A stretch of 64,000 nt of DNA, from positions 1,054,001-1,118,000 of the forward strand of contig NZ_BAABHJ010000005.1 in NCBI RefSeq assembly GCF_039542035.1. The letters are read 5' to 3'. Positions 34,841-42,965 of the stretch are shown here, piece after piece. Position 1 is the first letter of the stretch. Every line of letters starts with the position of its first letter. The translations under genes were made by a program, and so were the position numbers. The DNA is from Actinoallomurus liliacearum. Lineage in GTDB: Bacteria; Actinomycetota; Actinomycetes; Streptosporangiales; Streptosporangiaceae. The notes under the pieces are model-generated. The model made no database searches. It had not been told where the DNA came from and saw only the letters and a list, made by a program, of their open reading frames with translations.

Positions 34841-35839
34841 ATGGACGTGTTGCGGTGGATCGACCCGCCCGATGGGCCCGCGCTGCTGCTGCTGGACCAG
34901 ACCCGGCTGCCGGGGGAGGAGACCGTCCTGGTCTGCCGGGACGTCCCCGCGATCGTCGCGGCGATCAAGGACCTCGCCGTCCGCGGGGCCCCGCTGCTCG
35001 GGATCGCCGCCGGGTACGGCGTCGCGCTGGCCGCCGCGCTCGGCGAGGACGTCGCGGCGGCGGCGCGTACCCTCGCCGGCGCCCGGCCTACCGCGGTCAA
35101 CCTCGCCAGGGGCGCCGAGCGGGTCCTCCGGGCCCACGAGGAGGGGCGATCGGCGCTGTCCGAGGCGCACGCGATCGCGGCCGAGGAGGCGGAGGCCTCG
35201 GCGCGGATGGCCACGCACGGCCTGGAGCTGGTCCCGGACGGCGGCCGGGTCCTCACGCACTGCAACACCGGAGCCCTCGCGGCGGGCGGTGACGGCACCG
35301 CGCTGGGCGTCGTGCTCGCCGCGCACCGCGCCGGGCGGCTCAAGATGCTGTGGGTCGACGAGACCCGCCCCCTCCTGCAGGGCGCCCGGCTGACGGCGTA
35401 CGAGGCGGCGCGGCACGGGATGCCGCACACCCTGCTGCCGGACGGCGCGGCCGCCTCCCTGTTCGCCGCCGGGGAGGTCGACCTGGTCGTGCTGGGCGCC
35501 GACCGCATCGCCCGGGACGGCAGTGTGGCCAACAAGGTCGGGACGTACTCCCTCGCGGTGCTGGCCCGCCACCACGGCGTGCCGTTCGTTGTGGTCGCGC
35601 CGACGAGTACCGTCGACCTGACCGCGCGAACGGGCGCCGATATCCCGATCGAACTACGTGATCCGGGAGAAGTCACCACGATCGCCGGACAACCTACGGC
35701 GCCGCTCGGGAGTCCTGTCTACAATCCGGCCTTTGATGTGACTCCGGGCGAGCTGGTGACCGCCATCGTCACCGAGCGTGGGGTCATCTCGCCGGTGAAC
35801 GAAGGTACGCTGGCTGCTCTGGGCGACCGCCTCCGATAA
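34841..35839 (+). CDS. mtnA: S-methyl-5-thioribose-1-phosphate isomerase
   Basis: 332 residues. Family motifs are present: VRGAPLLGIAAGYG (around 47-60), the catalytic-cysteine region LTHCNTGALAAGGDGTALGV (around 142-161) and the catalytic-aspartate region VLGADRIARDGSVANKVGTY (around 218-237). It isomerises methylthioribose-1-phosphate to methylthioribulose-1-phosphate in methionine salvage. Together with the ahcY genes at 23-26 kb, it places two SAM by-product recycling steps in this window. mtrA follows after 17 bp. Translation-initiation factor eIF2B relatives are excluded by the conserved Cys and Asp. Confidence 0.94.
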   Translation: MDVLRWIDPPDGPALLLLDQTRLPGEETVLVCRDVPAIVAAIKDLAVRGAPLLGIAAGYGVALAAALGEDVAAAARTLAGARPTAVNLARGAERVLRAHEEGRSALSEAHAIAAEEAEASARMATHGLELVPDGGRVLTHCNTGALAAGGDGTALGVVLAAHRAGRLKMLWVDETRPLLQGARLTAYEAARHGMPHTLLPDGAAASLFAAGEVDLVVLGADRIARDGSVANKVGTYSLAVLARHHGVPFVVVAPTSTVDLTARTGADIPIELRDPGEVTTIAGQPTAPLGSPVYNPAFDVTPGELVTAIVTERGVISPVNEGTLAALGDRLR

Positions 35840-35856
35840 CGCGACGATGAGGGCTC

Positions 35857-36534
35857 ATGAAGGGACGCGTGCTGGTCGTCGATGACGACCTGGCTCTGGC
35901 CGAGATGCTCGGCATCGTGCTCCGCGGCGAAGGCTTCGAGCCGTCGTTCGTGCACGACGGTGACAAGGCGCTCGAGGCCTTCCGGGAGACCCGGCCCGAC
36001 CTCGTGCTGCTTGACCTGATGCTCCCCGGCATCGACGGGATCGACGTATGCCGTCAGATCCGCGCCGAGTCCGGCGTGCCGATCGTGATGCTGACCGCCA
36101 AGAGCGACACGGTCGACGTCGTTCTCGGCCTCGAATCCGGCGCCGACGACTACATCGTCAAGCCGTTCAAGCCGAAGGAGCTGGTGGCGCGGGTCCGTGC
36201 CCGGCTCCGCCGGACCGACGACCCGACGCCGGAGCTGCTGCAGATCGGCGACATCTCGATCGACGTGGCGGGCCACTCGGTGAAGCGGGCGGACCGGCAC
36301 ATCCCGCTGACGCCGCTGGAGTTCGACCTGCTCGTCGCGCTGGCCCGCAAGCCGCGTCAGGTCTTCACCCGCGAGGTGCTGCTCGAGCAGGTGTGGGGCT
36401 ACCGCCACGCCGCCGACACCCGGTTGGTGAACGTCCACGTGCAGCGGCTGCGCGCCAAGATCGAGAAGGATCCCGAGCATCCGGAGATCGTCGTGACCGT
36501 GCGCGGCGTCGGTTACAAGGCGGGGCCGGCATAG
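35857..36534 (+). CDS. mtrA: Two-component response regulator MtrA
   Basis: 225 residues of the OmpR/PhoB class. The receiver has VLVVDDDLALAEMLGIVLRGEGF, the phospho-Asp in LVLLDLMLPGIDGIDVCR and YIVKPFKPKELVARVRARLRR. The winged-helix C-domain ends with VNVHVQRLRAKIEKDPEHPEIVVTVRGVGYKAG, a sequence typical of MtrA. With MtrB it controls cell-wall hydrolases, division and development in actinobacteria. The genes for MtrB and LpqB follow. Confidence 0.96.
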   Translation: MKGRVLVVDDDLALAEMLGIVLRGEGFEPSFVHDGDKALEAFRETRPDLVLLDLMLPGIDGIDVCRQIRAESGVPIVMLTAKSDTVDVVLGLESGADDYIVKPFKPKELVARVRARLRRTDDPTPELLQIGDISIDVAGHSVKRADRHIPLTPLEFDLLVALARKPRQVFTREVLLEQVWGYRHAADTRLVNVHVQRLRAKIEKDPEHPEIVVTVRGVGYKAGPA

Positions 36535-36562
36535 CGGCCTCCCGACTCCCCCCGATCAGTCC

Positions 36563-38212
36563 ATGAACAGATGGCCGACGCTGCCGTCGGCGGCCCGCCG
36601 CGGCCTGCGCCCGATCCGCCGTTACGCCCGTGCGGTGATGCGCCGGGCGTACGTCGGCTGGCGGCGGTCGCTGCAGGCCCGCGTCGTGACGACCACCCTC
36701 CTCGTGTCCGGTCTCGTCGTCGCGGTGCTCGGCGTCTTCCTGATGCAGCAGATCACCAGCGCGCTCCTGGAGGCCAAGGAACGGGCGGCGCTGCTCCAGC
36801 TGGACGAGGGCGTGGGCGTGGCCCAGGGCAGGCTGGCCAGCGCCGGCACGGACGACTCCGACGACACGAAGAGCACGCTCAACGGGATCGTCACCACGCT
36901 CGCTCACCGGAGCGGGCCGGCCGGGCTGTACGAGGTGATCATCCTCGACCGGGACGACCCGGGCAGCGTCGGGTTCAGCTCCAACTGGATCCGGCTGAAG
37001 AGCGTCCCGGCCGTGCTGATGCAGCAGGTCGAGTCCTCCGACGGGAGCGATCCGTACCGCACCTACGGCACGCTGACGTACGACGAGGGCTCGTCCAAGC
37101 CGGGCCTGATCGTCGGCAAGAAGGTCAGCCGGTACCAGCTGTACTACCTGTTCCCGCTGACGCAGGAGCGGCAGAGCCTGGAGGTCGTCCAGCAGACCAT
37201 CCTCGGCGTCGGCGCGGCGCTCGTCCTGCTCCTCGCCGCGATCGCCTCGATCGTCACGCGCCAGGTCGTCATTCCGGTGCGGATGGCGGCCCAGGCGGCC
37301 GAGCGGCTGGCGGCCGGGCGCCTCGAGGAGCGGATGAAGGTACGCGGCGAGGACGACCTGGCCCGGCTCGCGACCTCCTTCAACGACATGGCCGCGAACC
37401 TGCAGGAGAAGATCGTCCAGTTGCAGGAGCTGTCGCAGGTGCAGCGCCAGTTCGTCTCCGACGTCTCCCACGAGCTGCGCACCCCGCTGACCACGGTCCG
37501 GATGGCGGCCGAGGTGCTGTACGAGTCGCGGGAGGACTTCGACCCGATGGCCGCCCGCTCCGCCGAACTGCTGCAGAGCCAGCTCGAACGCTTCGACGGG
37601 CTGCTGGCGGACCTGCTGGAGATCAGCCGGTACGACGCCGGCGCCGCCACCCTCGACATCGAGCCGATGGACGTCCGCGAGCTGGTGCTGCGGTCGGTCG
37701 GCTACGCCGAGGACCTGGCCGAGCGCAAGGGCAGCAAGATCATCCAGCAGCTCCCGGGCGAGGCGACCATGGCCGAGGTCGACCGCCGCCGCGTCGAGCG
37801 CATCCTGCGCAACCTGCTGGTCAACGCGGTCGAGCACGGCGAGGGCAAGGACATCGTCATCAGCGTCGCCGCCGACCGGGACGCCGTCGCGATCGCCGTC
37901 CGCGACCACGGCTGCGGCCTGCGGCCCGGTGAGGCGAACATGGTCTTCGACCGGTTCTGGCGCGCCGACCCGGCGCGTGCCCGTACGACGGGCGGCACCG
38001 GCCTGGGGCTGTCGATCTCGATGGAGGACGCCGAGTTGCACGGCGGCTGGCTGCAGGCGTGGGGCGAGCCGGGTCAGGGGTCGCAGTTCCGGCTGTCGCT
38101 GCCCAGGGTGGCGGGGACGGAGCTGCGCGGGTCGCCGCTGCCGCTGGTGCCGCCCGAGATCGAACTGCAGCGGGCGCCGTACGCCGAACTGGAACTGGAG
38201 GCGGACGCATGA
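36563..38212 (+). CDS. mtrB: Sensor histidine kinase MtrB
   Basis: 549 residues. Two membrane helices (TTLLVSGLVVAVLGVFLM near residue 45 and AALVLLLAAIASIVTRQVV near 225) flank an extracellular domain of about 150 residues. A HAMP linker precedes the H-box QRQFVSDVSHELRTPLTTVRMAAEVLYE and the ATPase domain (NLLVNAVEHGEG, then TTGGTGLGLSISMEDAELHGG). It phosphorylates MtrA. Its stop overlaps the lpqB start (ATGA), so the lipoprotein partner is translated in step. Confidence 0.96.
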   Translation: MNRWPTLPSAARRGLRPIRRYARAVMRRAYVGWRRSLQARVVTTTLLVSGLVVAVLGVFLMQQITSALLEAKERAALLQLDEGVGVAQGRLASAGTDDSDDTKSTLNGIVTTLAHRSGPAGLYEVIILDRDDPGSVGFSSNWIRLKSVPAVLMQQVESSDGSDPYRTYGTLTYDEGSSKPGLIVGKKVSRYQLYYLFPLTQERQSLEVVQQTILGVGAALVLLLAAIASIVTRQVVIPVRMAAQAAERLAAGRLEERMKVRGEDDLARLATSFNDMAANLQEKIVQLQELSQVQRQFVSDVSHELRTPLTTVRMAAEVLYESREDFDPMAARSAELLQSQLERFDGLLADLLEISRYDAGAATLDIEPMDVRELVLRSVGYAEDLAERKGSKIIQQLPGEATMAEVDRRRVERILRNLLVNAVEHGEGKDIVISVAADRDAVAIAVRDHGCGLRPGEANMVFDRFWRADPARARTTGGTGLGLSISMEDAELHGGWLQAWGEPGQGSQFRLSLPRVAGTELRGSPLPLVPPEIELQRAPYAELELEADA

Positions 38213-39963
38213 GGCCCCGGCTCGTGACGGCCGCGCTCATGGCCCTGCTGGCGCTCCTGGCGGGCGGCTGTGTCGGCGTCCCGCAGGGCGGCCGGGTGCT
38301 CCGTGGGAACGCCGGAGGCACCGAGCAGCCGGTCGACGACCCGTACGTCCGCATCATCCCGGTCGGGCCGGAACGCGACTGGCCCCCCATCTCGATCGTC
38401 GAAGGCTTCCGCACCGCCTCCTCCAGCTTCGACGGGCCGAACGGCGATCACCAGGTCGCCCGGTCCTACCTCGCCTGCCCGTCCTGCTGGCGGCCGGGCG
38501 TCGCGGCGATCGTCTACGACAAGCTCGACCCTCCGACGTACGAGCCGAACGGCCCCACCCAGGCGACGGTCACCCTGCAGGGCAGCCAGCTCGGCCGGAT
38601 CGGCGCCGACGGGCAGTACATCGCGGACGCCGTCGATTTCAAAGAGGTGTTCCACCTGCGCCGGGACGCCCAGCGGCAGTGGCGCATCACCGAACCCCTC
38701 CCGCCCGAGGGGCTCCTGCTCAGCCGGGACGACGTCACCCGCGCCTTCCGGACACTGGACCTGTACTTCTTCGCGCCCGACTCCCAGACGCTCGTGCCGA
38801 ACCCGGTGTTCATTCCGCTCGTGAGCCGGTCCTGGCTCCCCACGCAGCTGGTGAAGCAGCTGATCAGCGGGCCCACGATCTGGCTCAAGAGCGCCCTCGT
38901 ACGCTCGACGTTCCCGGCCGGCACCGGCCTGCGCCGGCTGCAGATCAGCGGGGGCGTGGCCACGGTCGACCTGACCCGCCAGGCCCGCGCCGGCGACCTG
39001 CGCGGCATGTCGATCCAGCTGATCTGGACGCTCCGGCAACTCCGCGAGGTCCAGCGGATGCAGCTGAGGATCGACGGCAAACCGGTCCAAGTGCCCGGCA
39101 TCAGTGGAAGGCTGCAGTCGATCCACGACTGGGACGCCTACAACCCCAACGGCAGCGGCGAACCGCAGCAGGCCTACGTCCGGCTCGTCGACGGACGCCT
39201 CGGCCGCCTGGACGGCGACCGGGCGCAGTCCATGCCGCTCAAGCTCCAGGTCGGCCATCCCGCGATCTCCTACGACCACCGGCAGGCCGCCTCCCTGAAC
39301 GCGGCGGCGAACACGGTCACCGTCACGGACCTGATCGGCGGCTCCGTCCGCTCGACGATGCGGGCCACCTCGAAGGGCGGCAGATTCACCCCGCCGTCCT
39401 GGGACTCGCGCGGGAACGTCTGGGTGGTCGAGTCGACCGCGAACGGCTCCCGCCTCTGGATCATCGAGGGCGGCACCCGGCCCGTCGCGGTGGACGGCTG
39501 GGCGCTCGTCCAGTACCCCGCCAAGGCGCTGCGCGTCTCCCGGGACGGTACCCGCGCCGCGGTCATCGTCAAGGCGGACAACCGCTGGCAGGTCCAGCTC
39601 GGCCGGATCGACCGCGCCCCGTCCGGCGGACTACAGGCGGAGGGGTTCATCTCGATCAGCTCGGAGCTGCAGAGCGCCATCGACCTGGCGTGGAGCACCA
39701 CCGACCATCTCGCCGTCATCGGCATGACGAACGGGAACCCGTCGCCGTCGCTGTTCGACGTCCCGGTGAGCGGCGCCCCGATCCAGCCCATGATCGGCCC
39801 CGGCGGGGAGATGACCACGGTCACGGCCTCGCCCGGCTCGCCGCTGCTGGTCACCCAGCGCGTCTCCCCGGGGGACAAGACCCTGAACGTCTGCCGGCTC
39901 AGCGACCGGTACGACGACTGGAAGTGCGTCAACGGCACGTCCGACCCCGCCTACCCCGGCTAG
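38209..39963 (+). CDS. lpqB: Lipoprotein LpqB (MtrAB accessory)
   Basis: 584 residues from ATG 38209. Lipobox LLAGGC (residues 17-22) predicts lipid anchoring outside the membrane. The middle carries a GerMN-like domain (VPNPVFIPLVSRSWLPTQLVKQLISGP, then LRRLQISGGVATVDLT). The C-terminal third is a beta-propeller-like region with repeated blades (PSWDSRGNVWVVE, ALRVSRDGTRAAVIV). LpqB is reported to bind MtrB's extracellular domain and modulate MtrA signalling. The order mtrA-mtrB-lpqB is the classical one. Confidence 0.95.
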   Translation: MRPRLVTAALMALLALLAGGCVGVPQGGRVLRGNAGGTEQPVDDPYVRIIPVGPERDWPPISIVEGFRTASSSFDGPNGDHQVARSYLACPSCWRPGVAAIVYDKLDPPTYEPNGPTQATVTLQGSQLGRIGADGQYIADAVDFKEVFHLRRDAQRQWRITEPLPPEGLLLSRDDVTRAFRTLDLYFFAPDSQTLVPNPVFIPLVSRSWLPTQLVKQLISGPTIWLKSALVRSTFPAGTGLRRLQISGGVATVDLTRQARAGDLRGMSIQLIWTLRQLREVQRMQLRIDGKPVQVPGISGRLQSIHDWDAYNPNGSGEPQQAYVRLVDGRLGRLDGDRAQSMPLKLQVGHPAISYDHRQAASLNAAANTVTVTDLIGGSVRSTMRATSKGGRFTPPSWDSRGNVWVVESTANGSRLWIIEGGTRPVAVDGWALVQYPAKALRVSRDGTRAAVIVKADNRWQVQLGRIDRAPSGGLQAEGFISISSELQSAIDLAWSTTDHLAVIGMTNGNPSPSLFDVPVSGAPIQPMIGPGGEMTTVTASPGSPLLVTQRVSPGDKTLNVCRLSDRYDDWKCVNGTSDPAYPG

Positions 39964-40000
39964 CGCCGTAGCGCGCCCACCGGCCGCAGGCGGGCGCGAG

Positions 40001-40040
40001 CGTCGTCCCCAGGGCGCGGGCGTCGTCCACAGGGTGCGGG
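40001..40040. repeat. Tandem 20-bp duplication upstream of comF
   Basis: CGTCGTCCCCAGGGCGCGGG (40001-40020) is followed directly by an 18/20-identical copy at 40021-40040. The second copy overlaps the region that would encode the first residues if comF started at 40034, favouring the later GTG 40085. Confidence 0.7.
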
Positions 40041-40084
40041 GACGGGGCTGGCGGGCCGGGGTCGCGTACCGGCAGGCTACGGCC

Positions 40085-40813
40085 GTGGGACTCCTCGGCG
40101 CCGCCCTCGACCTCGTGCTGCCCCAGCGGTGCGCCGGCTGCGGCCGGGCCGACGGTCTCCTGTGCTCCGCCTGTGCCGCCCTGCTGCGGGGTCCGGCGGA
40201 GGTCCGCCCGCCCCGGCCCACACCGCCCGGCCTGCCGCGGCCCTGGTCCGTCGCCGCCTACACCGGCACGGTCCGGCAGCTGATCGTGGCGCACAAGGAG
40301 CGCGGGCGTACCGGCCTGGCCCGGCCCCTCGGCTCCTGCCTCGCCACGGCCGTCCTGGCGGCCGCAGAGGACGCAGAGGACGCAGAGGACGCAGAGGACG
40401 CCATGGGCCCTGTCCTGCTCGTCCCGGTGCCCTCCTCGCGGGCGTCGGTACGCCGCCGGGGGCACGATCCGACGCTCCGCATCGCGCTGGCCGCCGCCCG
40501 CGAGGCCGCCCGGCAGGGCGCGGCGGTGTCGGTCGCGCGGGTGCTCGCGCACCGGCGGCGGGTCGCGGACCAGTCCGGGCTCACGGCGGCGGACCGGGCC
40601 GCCAACCTCGCGGGCGCGCTCACGGTGCGGCGCGACGTGCGGGGCACGCGCGTGATCGTGGTCGACGACGTGATCACCACCGGGGCGACGCTCGCCGAGG
40701 CCGCCCGCGCCCTGCGGTCGGGCGGCGCGCGGGTCCGGGCGGCCGCGGTCGTGGCCGCGACACGCCGGTACGGTGACGACGCGAGACGGGGTGAGATCGG
40801 TCACCATATGTAG
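40085..40813 (+). CDS. comF: ComF family phosphoribosyltransferase-like protein
   Basis: About 242 residues from GTG 40085; GTG 40034 would add 17 residues over a tandem repeat. An N-terminal zinc ribbon (QRCAGCGRADGLLCSACAALL) leads into a type I phosphoribosyltransferase fold with the PRPP loop VIVVDDVITTGATLAEAARAL (around 200-220). In naturally competent bacteria ComFC assists DNA uptake; the actinobacterial role is unclear. Four in-frame copies of a 9-bp repeat encode a run of AED triplets (around 94-105). It is positioned between lpqB and hpf, as in mycobacteria. Confidence 0.87.
   Translation: MGLLGAALDLVLPQRCAGCGRADGLLCSACAALLRGPAEVRPPRPTPPGLPRPWSVAAYTGTVRQLIVAHKERGRTGLARPLGSCLATAVLAAAEDAEDAEDAEDAMGPVLLVPVPSSRASVRRRGHDPTLRIALAAAREAARQGAAVSVARVLAHRRRVADQSGLTAADRAANLAGALTVRRDVRGTRVIVVDDVITTGATLAEAARALRSGGARVRAAAVVAATRRYGDDARRGEIGHHM
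40364..40399 (+). repeat. Four tandem 9-bp repeats within comF
   Basis: GCAGAGGAC is repeated four times exactly, encoding Ala-Glu-Asp units between the LATAVLAA helix and the GPVLLVPVPSSR strand. The length is a multiple of three, so copy-number change keeps the frame. Confidence 0.9.
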
Positions 40814-41043
40814 CCGATTACCGGCGGGCCCTCTCCGCGCGGCAGGGATCAGTGGGAGATCACCGTCGGCGTCCTGTTCGGCCCGAAACGCGATGTCCCG
40901 GGCGTTGCGGCGGTCCGCGAGGCCCGTGCGGGCGCGCGTTTCACCCGGTCGGCGGCGGATGGCCGCATCGTTCCGACCGCCGAACGGGAGGGCCGAAACG
41001 GCGTCCGTTCATGACTATCCGTGGTTTTCTCCGTCACACCCCC

Positions 41044-41072
41044 CTGACATTCGCCCGGAGAGGGGTTAGCGT
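41044..41072 (+). promoter_or_regulatory. Candidate hpf promoter
   Basis: CTGACA (41044-41049) and TAGCGT (41067-41072) are separated by 17 bp, matching housekeeping actinobacterial promoters. Predicted initiation near 41079 would leave a leader of about 355 nt before the GTG at 41434. The region 40814-41043 upstream has no recognisable gene. Confidence 0.5.
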
Positions 41073-41079
41073 TCCTCAC

Positions 41080-41433
41080 ATGACACCCGCCCGGGTCCGT
41101 GGTTGCGCCGAGCCTCTACCGGCCCGGCAAGCCGATGCCAGCCGCAGGCGAAACGGCCCACGTAAGGCGACTTTTCGTCGACCGATCACGGTGCGGCTTA
41201 GAGGTAAGTCCTGCCTCGCCGGGGGATCAGATGTCCTCCGGACCGGGAGAAGGGGAGTAGTGGCGAGAGCGCCGCGAGACCCTCAGCAGGCGGATGTGGG
41301 GACGAAGACCAGGTCGGCCGGGCGGGTGTTGTCCCCTAGGGGTCCGGCGACCCACGACCGGATCCGAACAACCTACCGAGCCCGGCGTTCCCGTCGCTGA
41401 CAGGTCAGCGACCGGGGAGGAGGGGGGTCCCCC
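41080..41433 (+). ncRNA. Long structured leader of hpf; candidate raiA-motif RNA
   Basis: No coding frame is convincing here. The segment contains mixed-composition stretches (AAGGCGACTTTTCGTCG, GGCTTAGAGGTAAGTCCTGCC, GGGGAGTAGTGGCGAGAG) and several possible stems, and ends with a perfect 8-bp hairpin just before the Shine-Dalgarno. The raiA RNA motif is a structured RNA of about 200 nt known upstream of hpf/raiA genes in Firmicutes and Actinobacteria. Position and size fit, but I could not check the consensus. Confidence is higher for a structured leader than for the family name. Confidence 0.45.
41393..41412 (+). promoter_or_regulatory. Hairpin adjacent to the hpf ribosome-binding site
   Basis: GTCGCTGA and TCAGCGAC form a perfect 8-bp stem closing a CAGG loop. 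It ends two bases before the GGGGAGGAGGGGGG purine run that serves as Shine-Dalgarno. It could affect translation or be the last stem of the leader RNA. Confidence 0.5.
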
Positions 41434-42093
41434 GTGGAAATCATCGTCAAAGGTCGCCACACGGACGTGAGCGACCGCTTCCGCCGTCATGTGGACAGCA
41501 AGATCGCGAAAGTTGAGAAGCTGGACCCGAAGGTCATGCGGATCGACGTCGAAGTCTCCCAAGAACGCAATCCCCGCCAGTCGTCCCGCCGAGAGCGCGT
41601 CGAGCTCACCATCCACTCGCGCGGGCCGGTGATCCGGGCCGAGGCCGCCGCGGACGATCGGATCGCGGCGCTCGACATGGCCATCGGCAAGCTCGAGGCC
41701 CGGCTCCGCCGCTCGTCCGACCGGCGCAAGCCGCACGGCGGCCACGGACGTGAGCGCCTCGCGATGGCCCTCGCCCCGGAGCCCGTGGAGACGACCGGCA
41801 CCGCCGTTCCCCTCGCGGAGCCCACGGAGGAGACCCGGGACACCTGGCGCGACGAGGCCCGGGCGGAGGCCGAGAAGGGCATCGTTCCCATCCCGATGGA
41901 GGGGGAGGGGCCGCTCGTGGTGCGCGAGAAGTCGCACAAGGCCCAGCCCATGACGATCGACCAGGCCCTCTTCGAGATGGAGCTGGTCGGCCACGACTTC
42001 TTCCTCTTCCGGGACAAGGACTCCGGGGACGCCAGCGTGGTCTACCGGCGGCGTGGATGGGACTACGGGGTCATCCGTCTCGTCGAAGAGTGA
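41434..42093 (+). CDS. hpf: Ribosome hibernation-promoting factor, long form
   Basis: 219 residues from GTG 41434. The N-terminal ribosome-binding domain (MEIIVKGRHTDVSDRFRRHVDSKIAKVEKL, residues 1-105) is followed by a Glu/Thr-rich linker. The C-terminal dimerisation domain has KAQPMTIDQALFEMELVGHDFFLFRDKDSGDASVVYRRRGWDYGVIRL. Long HPF forms 100S ribosome dimers or protects 70S ribosomes during dormancy and stress. The unusually long leader suggests strong post-transcriptional control. Confidence 0.95.
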   Translation: MEIIVKGRHTDVSDRFRRHVDSKIAKVEKLDPKVMRIDVEVSQERNPRQSSRRERVELTIHSRGPVIRAEAAADDRIAALDMAIGKLEARLRRSSDRRKPHGGHGRERLAMALAPEPVETTGTAVPLAEPTEETRDTWRDEARAEAEKGIVPIPMEGEGPLVVREKSHKAQPMTIDQALFEMELVGHDFFLFRDKDSGDASVVYRRRGWDYGVIRLVEE

Positions 42094-42241
42094 CCTCCCG
42101 CTTGCGCCGCGCCACCGGCTCGACCACTCTGGACTCGTAAGCGTTCCGCGGTGGGACGCCCATGACTCCCCGAGCTTGCTCTCAGCCCCGCGACACGCCC
42201 AAGATGTTGATCATGGGCAGGCGCACCGTTTGGAGGGAAAG

Positions 42242-42943
42242 TTGAGCGAGACCCCCGAGACTCGCGGCGCGGTCGCCGGTGATCCCATCCGCGTCCTGAT
42301 CGTCGACGACCACGCGCTGTTCCGCCGTGGTCTGGAGATGGTGCTCGAGGATGAGGACGGCGTCGAGGTCGTCGGACAGTGCGGCGACGGCCAGGAGGCG
42401 GTCGAGCAGGTGGGCGACCTGCTGCCGGACGTCGTCCTCATGGACATCCGGATGCCGCGCCGCGGTGGCATCGAGGCGTGCACCGCCATCAAGGACCAGG
42501 TGCCGAGCGCCAAGATCGTCATGCTGACGATCAGCGATGAGGAGGAGGACCTCTTCGAGGCGATCAAGGCCGGTGCCACCGGTTACCTGCTGAAGGACGT
42601 CTCGATCGACGAGGTCGCCGACGTGGTCCGCGCGGTCCACGACGGCCAGTCCTTCATCAGCCCGTCGATGGCGTCCAAGCTGATCACCGAGTTCGCCGCG
42701 CTGGCCAAGCGCGGCGAGGAGCGGCAGCAGCAGGTCCCGGCGCCCAAGCTCACCGATCGGGAGATGGAAGTGCTCCGTCTCGTCGCTCGGGGCCTGGGCA
42801 ACCGGGAGATCGCCAAGGAGCTGTTCATCTCCGAGAACACCGTGAAGAACCACATCCGCAACATCCTCGAGAAGCTCCAACTGCACTCGCGGATGGAGGC
42901 GGTGGTCTACGCGGTGCGCGAGAAGCTGCTGGAGATCAGCTGA
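42242..42943 (+). CDS. Orphan NarL-type response regulator
   Basis: 233 residues from TTG 42242, preceded by TGGAGGGAAAG. The receiver has VLIVDDHALFRRGLEMVLEDEDGVEVVG, phospho-Asp in VVLMDIRMPRRGGIE and YLLKDVSIDEV. The LuxR-type HTH is LTDREMEVLRLVARGLGNREIAKELFISENTVKNHIRNILEKLQL. No kinase gene is adjacent; hpf lies 148 bp upstream and a DNA glycosylase gene is convergent. Its partner kinase, if any, is encoded elsewhere. Confidence 0.92.
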   Translation: MSETPETRGAVAGDPIRVLIVDDHALFRRGLEMVLEDEDGVEVVGQCGDGQEAVEQVGDLLPDVVLMDIRMPRRGGIEACTAIKDQVPSAKIVMLTISDEEEDLFEAIKAGATGYLLKDVSIDEVADVVRAVHDGQSFISPSMASKLITEFAALAKRGEERQQQVPAPKLTDREMEVLRLVARGLGNREIAKELFISENTVKNHIRNILEKLQLHSRMEAVVYAVREKLLEIS

Positions 42944-42965
42944 CCGCGAGCCGCGGCAGGCCGGT

